Below are positions 62,601-64,000 of a DNA stretch of 64,000 nucleotides, in pieces; position 1 is the first letter of the stretch, and each line of letters starts with the position of its first letter. Location: the NCBI GenBank assembly GCA_016722045.1, contig JADKGY010000030.1, positions 124,001 through 188,000 on the forward strand, in the 5' to 3' direction. This DNA comes from Candidatus Opimibacter skivensis. Its GTDB lineage: Bacteria; Bacteroidota; Bacteroidia; Chitinophagales; Saprospiraceae. The position numbers and the translations under genes are program-made. A model generated the notes under the pieces. That model saw only the letters and a program-made list of their open reading frames with translations, made no database searches and had not been told where the DNA came from.

Positions 62601-64000
62601 ACTGTTGGTGATGGATTTATTGTAACTATTGTTCCTGCAGAACTTGCTGATGCACATCCTGACACTGTCGAGATAACCGTGAAGGTCCCTGCAGCAGTGA
62701 CAGATAATGTTGTTCCCGTTTCTCCACTTAATAATACAGCATCTTTATACCATTGGTTGCCCAAGGCAGCTGATGAAGTTAATGTGGTACTTCCTCCCGT
62801 ACAAAAGGATGTTGCTCCTGATATGGTGGGTGTAGTTGGGATTGGAATTACTTCAACCTTCACTGTATTTGAAGCAAGAGATTGCGTCGCATTAGTCTGA
62901 CCGCAATTATTATTTGCAGCATAGCCTACGCAGAAATAATATCGTGTACCTGCAGTTGATGATGGAGGACTATAGGTTTGTGCAGTGGCACCACCGATTG
63001 AAGTCGCTCCCGCTACTGCATTACTGTTGGTCGTATTGTAATACCATTGATACTGCAATGTCGGTGTACCAAATCCACCTGAAGTGCTGATGTTTGCAGT
63101 GAGGAGATTCGTTGAACCATTAAGGCAAACCGTCTGATCTGCTGAAGGTGTGACGGCTGTAGATACGGGACAATCATCAAGGACAGACGCTACCGCGAAA
63201 TTGCTCATGGATGTAAATCCTGTCTTTGTAAAATCAGGACTTGCAAAGGTCGCAGGATATGATGTGTTCGTCACGCCATCTCCTTTGACGATACCTGCAT
63301 TGGGAGAAGGTGATAATGGAGAACCATTGAGCGTAAGGTCGTATGTAAATGCCGATCCGCCTGTCTGCGAAATATTCCAGTGACGGCCCGCTTGTGGTGT
63401 AGTACCCATAGGGATGGTGCCCGGTATAATAGATTCCACCTGGAATGCTGTCACCGTACTTGTGCCGGTGAGTGCTGTATAATTGAGTGTGAGCGGACGG
63501 AAGTTTCCACTTCTGCCGACAGGGAAATTTTTCGAACCTGCTGCAGAATATACTCTCGCCAGTATTCCGCTGACGTATGAAGATGCGCTCCCTGTTGTGG
63601 CACTTCCTGCAGAACCAATAGTGAGTGTTTGATTATTTGTCGTACCATCGATGATACCATTGGTCAATGTAAGTGTGCCATTGATCGTAGGTGACCCTGT
63701 CAAAACAAAACCACCTGCATTACTTACTTCAAGATTTTGAAATGTGGCACCAGAAATGTTTTTGCCACTACCAGTCATTAATATTTTTCCGGCGCCTGAA
63801 TGAGTCCCGGCACCTAAGATATTTCCACTGACTGATAATGTAAAACCTCCATCGGCTAATGTACCGGAAGTCAATGTAAGATTACCTGTAACTGTTGCCG
63901 GAGCTGTCAATGAGATTGTACCGGCAATTTCAAGATTTCCCAGAGATAGGCCTGCAATTGTTTTGCCGCTTCCATTCATAGATAATTTTCCAACTCCTAT
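38690..64000 (-). CDS. Giant surface adhesin 1 (>8,436 aa, N-terminus outside window)
   Basis: The frame is open across 25.3 kb and still open at 64000. Domains from N to C: a strand-rich TVTGNLTLTSG-type region; Ig-like domains (63.1-62.4 kb); a seven-blade YVTN-type beta-propeller (62.39-61.51 kb); Ig and HYR domains; three choice-of-anchor-D-like domains alternating with two LamG/concanavalin-like domains (60.4-57.8 kb); nine beta-helix modules with the FCTIQxAIxx..AGTY signature, interleaved with three SprB-like repeats (57.8-45.5 kb); PKD-like domains; a concanavalin-like insert (44.7-44.0 kb); the YTPG domain (43.5-43.0 kb); one HYR-like repeat of the CSGTRKY type; one divergent plus eleven near-identical 86/87-residue HYR-like repeats; and the C-terminal module ending SGIIFY. 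Inferred role: cell-surface adhesion, possibly T9SS-dependent. No type-A sorting domain is visible. Confidence 0.93.
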   Translation of the reverse strand: MGVGKLSMNGSGKTIAGLSLGNLEIAGTISLTAPATVTGNLTLTSGTLADGGFTLSVSGNILGAGTHSGAGKILMTGSGKNISGATFQNLEVSNAGGFVLTGSPTINGTLTLTNGIIDGTTNNQTLTIGSAGSATTGSASSYVSGILARVYSAAGSKNFPVGRSGNFRPLTLNYTALTGTSTVTAFQVESIIPGTIPMGTTPQAGRHWNISQTGGSAFTYDLTLNGSPLSPSPNAGIVKGDGVTNTSYPATFASPDFTKTGFTSMSNFAVASVLDDCPVSTAVTPSADQTVCLNGSTNLLTANISTSGGFGTPTLQYQWYYNTTNSNAVAGATSIGGATAQTYSPPSSTAGTRYYFCVGYAANNNCGQTNATQSLASNTVKVEVIPIPTTPTISGATSFCTGGSTTLTSSAALGNQWYKDAVLLSGETGTTLSVTAAGTFTVISTVSGCASASSAGTIVTINPSPTVDPVLNQTVCANTSTSDVNFTGSVPGTTFFWTNNTPSIGLAASGMGNIPLFTATNATNAPVTATVTVTPSTGVGFAYIPNYGSNSVFVINVSTNTVIATIGVGQGPRAVSVTPDGSKVYVAHEVSDNVKVINTATNTVSATIAVGISPYGIIVSPNGTKAYVANLASNTVSSINTVTNTVSATLAVGTGPRGIAVSPDDSKVYVANYYANTVSVIDAATFTVMATIAVGLRPIGVAVSPDGTKAYVTNYDDNTLSIINTATNTVSATLAVGSGPRGIAVSPDGTRAYVSNYFSSDVSVVNTSTNAVSATVAVGNGPDGISVTPDGSKVYATNFNSGNVSVINTVTNLVIATIPVGAAPLGFGNFITGGSVVCTGTPITFTITVNPSPATPGTPTSNSPQCANLGVTLTANGTAPSGETWYWQGTNANGTSITEPATVPYIAMTTGDYYLRSRHNTTLCWGQSTSIHVVIKGLSDPPVVNAPICPGINISVSGTSTEASGTIITVYRNGISVGNTNVNAGVWTKPGLTLAGGDLVKATATASGECESGFSNEVTVLTAPSFTACPTNQNVNTESGLCTADVTYTVAATGTPAPTMTYVFTGVTMASGSGTGSGSTFNRGITNVVITASNGCSPDATCSFTVTVNDNQPPTLTCFTNQTLTASNCTANYTIADPVDDNCNPPTWGYALSGATMGTVTGIANNTNSGPIAFNIGVTTVTLSGTDGVNNAIPCVRTVTVNAPEINVQGNGMDITAGDNTPSLTDHTDFGNADVSGGMVVRTFTIQNTGTSSLSVSSIALSGTNQADFTLGVLTPASPIPASGSATFTVTFDPSALGLRTALITINDSDCDEPTFAYSIQGTGATPASALDFDGVDDYVQLPNENNFDFTNAMTVECWAKLSPSSPAFGRFVSKDEWLGNTGWVLLHDATGRVIWSLNGSTGAAPYTVATSIGDNTWHHIAATFDNGLMRIYIDGVLDTYATAGFTTINTNNKPVTLGFGFNDFGNYYAKTGMDEVRIWNYARSCEEIKQFRNCELAGNETGLVAYYKFNQGFASASNPGVTTLTDATGANNGTLNNFALTGSTSNWIAPGGVTTGTSCPPSILYPEINVQGNTVSIVDGDNTPSLADHTDFGYVDVTSGTMVRTFTIQNTGTNPLTISSIVKSGTNQADFTLGALTPASPIPPSGSATFTVTFDPSAAGPRTATITINNNDCDEAVYDYAIQGTGASPASALDFDGVNDKIDVANESSFDFTTAMTIEAWVNMSTMNPQWERVASKIDWAGNTGWLLSRDQTTGGINFFINGSTGGGVISTVSITDNTWHHLAATFDNGLIRVYIDGVLDNSLASGIPSILTNNRPVTIGYETDPAGPYYTNAKMDEIRIWNYARSCEEIKQFHNCELAGNESGLVAYYKFNHGFAFENNAGVTTLIDAAGGDNNGTLSNFALTGSTSNWIAPGGVTTGTSCPAMIVYPEAEVQGGIPYVTITSGDITPVVTDGTEFGSVNVPIGMVTHTFKVNNLGTIALNSSLAMIGANPGDFTLGALTPAGPIASGGSATFTVTFDPTAVGLRTAIARVVSDDCDEHFYDFKIQGTGTAACVDIVNLNTMETFCTIQEAIDDPETLSGHTIAIHAGTYTGNVDAVTGGKNLTFSPGNSPGCVTIIGNLTLNGGDILAMEINGTTACSLYDQLTVNGTVTLGGATLNLSVGYAPANGDMFKIIDNDMMEAVSGMFAQGSSFTTGGYTFYINYAGGDGNDVVLTVCTAVKNTTTNETFCTIQDAINAPNTVNGHTLTIAAGTYPERVTVTKELILNGAGMASTFLDGSSLMGTGIGITLATGVDHITISNLTVKNYAGAGPNAYAGIRGVSNDFLSINNVDVADNVGGAGIYLDGPIDNVTITNTKAHGHTNVAGAARGIVVWNGHKSNITITGCEVYNNNCCGIELQDGSSSAVNISGNNVHDNFDNGIGIVGLDGTTGTNAINTNTVTDNGRFGIEIKNPNGNGTNTSVNGNIVTLSTSFAALRPSEKRDIAGIAVFRRGVTGSNVDIPLGVRLIGNTVSGYVQDNAMSSSEGFGIVIEGINHTATSNIVTGNDVGIQQQAGHTPYPGDGNQNDVADTYFGRGNSPQTCGNTVSGNTLSGNGINTRNVTIAAGLVTNMTTGELFCSIQSAIDDPQTVNGNVIVVSAGTYAEQVTVNKQLDIRGPNFGTAGNASRATEAIIVPPSELNLDSPREWDDTPVVIISANGAKMDGFKISGDNPLISGYAYAGMNIEAGEGVNVTADNITFQNNIVEKFTYVGFYAEGGLPTPVYSNLILTRNKFDYINDLNQLGYGYAMYVQATSGSVTDNVVTNSRIAIQVQPYQVTGVSVCSNNNFSVWRNGIYYNYAEEGASAWTIDMNTITACLPPADPTGPVLWEGIKAETMRASGNGGIISNNNINGTGAATDGVKWWSVWGLDYKGGASTSTQVFFTGNTVSNVEIGLSHSAPADIVLTGNNLSASNQAIVIQHDFSSAGTDTGSGGVNNINATGGNTINGVASGAATTSQLYTIEDAIRHKIDDSSRGLVTVRASNDYVTPASFISPATTTPSIQRGIDAASTGWTVNVKTGTYTGGADAVTGGKDITLAPGSSPGCITINGNMTLNAGDNLAIEINGTTACSLYDQLTVNGTVTLGGANLLATLGYTPVNGDQIKIIDNDMADAVVGQFAQGSSVVVGGTTFLINYAGGDGNDVVLTVCAGVKNTNTTLTYCTIQAAIDDPLTLDGHFITVAAGTYIENVLINKELTITGAGQGLTFVKPAISNPNCGGAGGGSLCAGGSNVMLVQANNVTIQQMTIDGDNPSLTSAENIGGANIDARNGIITNHTAGLFNNLNVNHVTVKNIYLRGMYASSGGTFVFDNNTVDNVQADGGSIAMFNFGGSGSFTNNSVSNASDGIASNHSKGTTYTGNIVTTSASGIHSDNNGSMGGVADLIENNTVTNSTANGYGIWVFAPYRNILVQYNTVTNVDVGLTNAGQQLAVTTTFNQNNVNGMNKPGSTGIYQTTSLFGFGSSNVTGIYTNNFITNNDDGFYIEYETGNTNTITVNNNSITGNMPGVVLSNLGGTLVNDFTCNWWGSTVAGTVATNVGASVNYTPWSTDGMDASGVTPGFQPSVPCSAPCNLMATTSSTDATCPLQNNGTASVMSVTGNVGTVTYAWSGGQTTPGITGLIAGTYSVTVTDINGCTYSAMISVNNSLAGPVHNTDTGLNYCTIQAAIDAVTTVNGHHITVDAGTYTLTSAVNVTKRLFISGAQAGVDARTRGVVAESVIDASGLSGYPTTCFHIAPSGSESTIDGFTLQGATGGQQLGAVWLEVGSNGVTIKNNIIQNNATGIFLANNSAVKQTLISQNLFRNNTAAGPASGHGIYADEFSGSTNLQNVLIADNKFTNTALVVSSWAAGLGNASATPWTNITFSGNDITNHGRGLYMWGLANSAITGNTAAGMTNYIVGMFDGNAANTNVSIAVTGNTFANSLRGIYLSGNAASDSYNGTLAPTGNTFTGNTYHLVNEDDASGSTSIINAVGNTYDGILLDGSTTLANIYTIADKVLDAIDVGYYGRVSLRAANQYVTALSFYAPEGTTTPKIQRGVNAATGGDQLNVQAATYVENLLVNKSLDIRGPNYNVNPNTGMRVAEAIIMPAINDAENGVLVDLEASNTSINGFLLNGDNPSLSGGNAVGAADVNTSEGIQNAPIWSGPYAQIDHINLQNNIFNNFDYQAVYLEVDFNTNRSWNYIKNNKFNNMWEGVQTYAMHADVSDNTFVGVDRALSMHAVHAAADGGFTPQIANNKIAITWKTAYSRNIGIWVNYRDGDAPPLEVQDNKIDCSDASLTGQNFYGFYGLTLKDDRVISFKRDTIIGANLCKRGLYISASPSANVSLTDGVFNNIKDYGVLAVNKDVTWGVGDARLTIDNMKITMNGGATAGVAANAPTADAPNVVVLDVAHTTITGGNAGVLVKGDLASANVHNNPATITGAVIGVDIDAATTTIFQNNITANGTGVRVINSGNLTSATENFITNNTVEGIRIESNAGTIGGINNNDLSGNTGFAINNLSAPVIPATCNWYGSAASGIVNGEVSGNVNYSPWLTLGADFAATDGFQPTPMSCGGTPVVIASVVPDPITCGEASGSLTVTFSGGTGPYNIAWTPGSSAMNITSPYTISGLSAGAYTLTVTDANGSTGVSSGTILYLPVYNSTLMTYHPTIQDAINNAASTNTLQVCAGTYVENVIVNKSLTILGPNAAIDPCTGVRVAEAIVLPAAIALEPNTTGTIFRLGTGAGHINVTIKGLTIDGSNPALGAGRTLNGVAVHTGAGIVNSIGSFDANPGGYDVTMTIQNNIIKNLERYGVLADGVTPVIALAGTDVSHNKIDNLPSGNLYGGGRGRGIAFEENHYGNATFNCISRVNVGWQDDNYYIPSPGAGTVVSDNTISSYHRGIFHNLQYSAATNATISNNTISAESMNNSGTDFGVEIASLQTGVGATVSGNNVTGKKYGILLWNNPTTATINVTGGVLTGNTYGIYATNVDPQFGDASSSTYVIDGVSVQTSTTAGIFVDDNALNGNASTVSTTIKGNTLINNVTTGLLINGGDASASFTGALPASFTNQAAYIDQTSNGTNAPSTNMDATAVLFDGLTGATATFPQNFAIEDKIVHKIDWQALGFVTVKATNAFVTDINAAITAVNNDYTRIRNAVALVSNAWTINLNGTFDWTESNAAIAWPLGSDGIAANNDDYDIVPAPNLNGVTFTAPLGLGTASISGPGDLAAVNLEGVFYFDGTGDNQNWTISNMTFSGFDLPIGMFASGVDDFNGTTVTNNILNIPVDLNTTVAPLDVNQNIGIHFSFGTNQTFSNNTFNFPGNGVSNGVNFSTTVGMQSNTSGGAVYNGLMITGNTMNVLNAQSANPEVILGIWENGHAHSSNITISNNQFLSNAIGNNPAVNLQRGFRVTSHSSASTTTTYSGNTVQGANIGFQWIAGSDFTGNLPVVFTRNTVNGCNTGVLVQSNGLSTMTENYVTNSLGDGIQFAAPSSTGTVNRNDLSGNVGFAINNLTASTIPATCNWYGSIVPATVAAEINGPVTYIPYLPVGTDTAPGTTGFQPVGCAACTIMATATPTPSTCPLNNNGSVLASVTLNVGSVTFLWSNGQTTNPAVGLVNGVYTVTVTDANGCTTTASATVVGDNIGPVHNGANNYCTIQAAIDAPATMNGDIITVDAGTYVEDIIVNKSLTILGPNSGIDPCSGMRVAEAIVVPATNAVESGEIFHVAASNVTISGFTIDGNNAALTSGVTNTMGVDMNAAEGITVYETGVNNLHVINNIIQNLSYFGVTLYDYPAGVPSSGHVISTNKIQNLGTYNDPEPNPNLNINFWGGGVLLYNNQYAAVTNNCMTNVRIGVQTGNFSGANPGTIASQNISNNTISARRRGIFHNLFYGTASPYTLNGNTITGIVNANETAVWDGILLSSMQTIASTASGNIINGSAVSIPTTGISVWNCQTAPLISGGSITGVRLGINVNNFEGYPTAGSNANNTTATIDGVTVTGATIAGIKVNDNPLNTIGATVSAEVKGNTSITGSPVGILVSGSDASANIHNNIASIHGNVTGVDVVSGSATVANNHIYDNGTGVRFSMGGNGNVNTNDFEGGMASDNGVDIKRESDGGAVVATPDNSLAGDVYGVQNMNMATDIDATLNYWESASGPNTVGPGVGANVTPKVLYCQWLGTPGGSPVSTPASIAVTETSGTMNNDGTICAGASVTLAASPAGGTYAWAPGGEVTSSITVSPAMTTLYTVTVSYPGCNNIATQNIIVVPLTVLSGPSAVCVGSMIQLMPNSGGTWISNNTMIATITTGGLVTGIAPGMTTFTFTDSGTNCSSTTSPVNVNPLPVATITAPAIVYENTGGYTASVPSAGMGASYMWSLSSGMITAGGTTNSITFTSGPATSMMINVTVTDGNGCSSAGTVTIQVLSSCFMNDFGSPLLLSNTQALGYWYTDRYNPFGFAAQSTAPDATTNTLKESINAADGATSRPGAYSSAFYNTQGRKFDLADGSQAIQMDLFIPAAWASTGRRMAGMWGTAFDIGNVVSGFPILEFTSDTVGAGGPAAPHFRAWESGNGTWVNLGLPAGFIYNKWVSLRTQLLASGEFLYTVVTNQGSLQYTTVTSAPDASVKMANIILQGHNTTAGVTYDIYWDNFKATKILTPVITSAMPVCATTTHAASVSTVAGATDYFWSVVGGTLNSGQNSQNIMYTAGSGSQVVLNVTVTTPECSTTSSKVIKVNPLPSATITTPLLVASGTPGHIASIPDAGGGATYMWSVSSGMITAGSTTSSITFTSGASPSMNVNVTVTNGNGCTSTGSVTITVINEGPNSMHWVHDNAAHDMCPDETNCCTNTICYSLEFTPGVTGNLTTYTTGFRTNCIGIFPAGTTPIVSNKSCVMDNNSFTINQCMAIDSILFNSSGNNGLVPVVSGTPIILHKVCFNLPAGASIGIKEDIITDLTASIDVPGGGLFVEYPTYTTTTLSKPLPVIPANVSDPVSCVTLATLPTPPPVVDYCGTALTVVLTSTVDNPLVLTCSGTRKYNFTYTDCAMTTYPWSYTYVITENVLPTFTRPANIQIFTDAACGYDASVAVTGDVTNEADNCSTGLQATFSDVTVAGPCQGSKVITRTWSLVDNCSNAAADQIQTITVSDTTRPTFVRPVNIALYKNANCFADSSVAVTGIPTAVHDNCTAAPTVTHSDVVTSGSCQGAYSIARTWHVVDDCSNAAFDQVQTITVSDTTRPTFVRPVNIALYKNANCFADSSVAVTGIPSSVHDNCTAVPTVTHSDVVTSGSCQGAYSIARTWHVVDDCSNAAFDQVQTITVSDTTRPTFVRPVNIALYKNANCFADSSVAVTGIPSAVHDNCTTSPAVTHSDVVTPGCTGSYSIARTWHVVDDCSNAAFDQVQTITVSDTTRPTFVRPVNITLYKNANCFADSSVAVTGIPSAVHDNCTTSPAVTHSDVVTPGCTGSYSIARTWHVVDACSNAAFDQVQTITVSDTTRPTFVRPVNIALYKNANCFADSSVAVTGIPTVVHDNCTAVPTVTHSDVVTSGSCQGAYSIARTWHVVDDCSNAAFDQIQTITVSDTTRPTFVRPVNIALYKNANCFADSSVAVTGIPSAVHDNCTTSPAVTHSDVVTPGCTGSYSIARTWHVVDDCSNAAFDQVQTITVSDTTRPTFVRPVNVALYKNANCFADSSVAVTGIPSAVHDNCTTSPAVTHSDVVTPGCTGSYSIARTWHVVDDCSNAAFDQVQTITVSDTTRPTFVRPVNIALYKNANCFADSSVAVTGIPSAVHDNCTTSPAVTHSDVVTPGCTGSYSIARTWHVVDDCSNAAFDQVQTITVSDTTRPTFVRPVNITIYKNANCFADSSVAVTGIPTAVHDNCTAVPTVTHSDVVTSGSCQGAYSIARTWHVVDDCSNAAFDQVQTITVSDTTRPTFVRPVNVALYKNANCFADSSVAVTGIPSAVHDNCTTSPAVTHSDVVTPGCTGSYSIARTWHVVDDCSNAAFDQVQTITVSDTTRPTFVRPVNVALYKNANCFADSSVAVTGIPSAVHDNCTTSPAVTHSDVVTPGCTGSYSIARTWHVVDDCSNAAFDQVQTITVSDTIKPVVTAGTIASCYNTAAAAQAAAIAATTATDNCTAILSYSAATTTTTCDFVVVVTVTDQCSNSSSVVYTTLNNCQTVRLKVFLEGPYNVGTGLMDPTLNINHVLPGQDKLLSPNLSVQLAAPFTPFGQPYSVAPWNYSGTEGSNYGDPSSPSAPPIVIPYPADVVDWVLVTVRQNGILPANNIWTCSGLVHTDGTVTFPNFCSGLVLSPGNSYYLLVQHRNHLGVLTPGTATLTCNSQVINWDFTTTNSYEPIFRYGQKHLSTGKWAMHAANGEQITSIAAISSSDRTVWKAFQGMYGYNIGDYNMGAFTESGDESIWKTNQNKTSGIIFY
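39695..42550 (-). repeat. Eleven near-identical 86/87-residue HYR-like repeats (coding, giant 1)
   Basis: Units carry DTTRPTFVRPVNIALYKNAN, SSVAVTGIP, VHDNC, THSDVV, YSIARTWHVVDDCSNAAFDQ and VQTITVS. Two subtypes exist. Subtype A has TSGSCQGAYS (87 aa, 261 bp) and subtype B has TPGCTGSYS (86 aa, 258 bp). The order from N to C is A A B B A B B B A B B. A more divergent twelfth unit precedes them (FTRPANIQIFTDAACG). Confidence 0.93.
43030..43505 (-). other. YTPG domain of giant 1
   Basis: Module with NCCTNTICYSLEFTPGVTG, LTTYTTGFRTNC, LFNSSGNNGLVPV, IILHKVCFNLP and IITDLTASIDV. It aligns over its whole length with the copies in giant 2, the 1,179-residue protein and both small T9SS proteins. 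Confidence 0.8.
44005..44697 (-). other. Concanavalin-like insert domain in giant 1
   Basis: About 230 residues with ALGYWYTDRYNPFGF, IQMDLFIPAAWAS, ILEFTSD, HFRAWESGNGTWVNLG, KWVSLRTQLL and YDIYWDNFKATK. The pattern suits a jelly-roll carbohydrate-binding or LamG-like fold. The second giant lacks it at the equivalent place. Exact family not recognised. Confidence 0.6.
47020..47265 (-). other. SprB-like repeat 3 in giant 1
   Basis: TPSTCPLNNNGSVLASV, VTFLWSNGQTTNP, VNGVYTVTVTDANGCTTTA, then GPVHN and a beta-helix module. Confidence 0.78.
49985..50225 (-). other. SprB-like repeat 2 in giant 1
   Basis: PDPITCGEASGSLTVTFSGG, TGPYNIAWTPG, ISGLSAGAYTLTVTDANGST. More divergent than the other copies and lacks the terminal Cys. 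Confidence 0.7.
52935..53180 (-). other. SprB-like repeat 1 in giant 1
   Basis: DATCPLQNNGTASVMSVTG, VTYAWSGGQTTPG, LIAGTYSVTVTDINGCTYSA, followed by GPVHN. Closely related to the first SprB-like repeat of giant 2. Confidence 0.8.
57845..60395 (-). other. Alternating anchor-D-like and LamG domains in giant 1
   Basis: Three copies of a roughly 120-residue domain with EINVQGN, TPSLxDHTDFG, RTFTIQNTGT, NQADFTLGxLTPASPI and SATFTVTFDPS, as in choice-of-anchor-D domains. They alternate with two LamG/concanavalin domains of about 230 residues (ALDFDGVDDYVQLPNE, MTVECWAKLS, NTWHHIAATFDNGLMRIYID, MDEVRIWNYARS, GLVAYYKFNQG). The LamG fold often binds glycans or proteins. Confidence 0.85.
61515..62385 (-). 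other. YVTN-type seven-bladed beta-propeller in giant 1
   Basis: Seven repeats of about 42 residues, each with a pattern like GPRGIAVSPDGTKAYVTNY followed by DNTLSIINTATNTVSATLAVG. This matches the YVTN-repeat propellers of surface-layer and adhesin-type proteins. Confidence 0.92.

Overview
The window is a stretch of a Bacteroidota genome. The taxon is inferred from two type IX secretion (T9SS) type-A C-terminal domains, SprB-type repeats, HYR-like repeats, A-rich start contexts and the lack of strong Shine-Dalgarno sites. I cannot place it below phylum; a gliding or filamentous Saprospiria/Chitinophagia-like lineage would fit. Every gene I can support lies on the minus strand, so transcription runs from high to low coordinates. 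Nearly all coding sequence is cell-surface repeat protein. I see no metabolic gene, rRNA or tRNA.

Layout in transcription order. (1) >64000..38690: a giant secreted adhesin-like protein of at least 8,436 residues, its N-terminus outside the window. (2) 38592..37438: a 384-residue T9SS cargo protein. (3) 36993..36590: remains of a PIN-family toxin-antitoxin pair. (4) 36344..35337: a 335-residue cadherin-like secreted protein. (5) 35336..34100: a repeat-rich intergenic region with a 200-nt purine tract and hairpin repeats. (6) about 33724 (or 34099)..9211: a second giant, about 8,170 residues if five single-base frameshifts at 25.75-26.92 kb are repaired. (7) 8949..7849: a 366-residue paralogue of the 384-residue protein. 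(8) 7455..3916: a 1,179-residue relative of the giants' C-terminal ends. (9) 3122..<1: the N-terminal part of a further beta-helix surface protein.

The main theme is a duplicated pair: a giant beta-helix/SprB/HYR protein followed closely by a small protein. The two share an unrecognised domain of about 150 residues, called here the YTPG domain, which occurs five times in the window. The small partners end in a canonical T9SS type-A domain. The giants and the 1,179-residue protein end in a different shared module of about 250 residues with dockerin-like Asp/Asn repeats. I infer a surface-adhesin locus in which these parts have been duplicated and shuffled.

The non-coding DNA is unusual. Each complete gene is followed, within 0-20 nt of its stop codon, by a tandem array or hairpin cluster. 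The 7-nt (TAACGAR) and 8-nt (TGATCRAG) arrays carry a stop codon in every unit and so close all three frames. A CTG/CCA-rich microsatellite encodes the hydrophobic core of both small proteins' signal peptides and also occurs three times as non-coding DNA near 3.4-3.8 kb.
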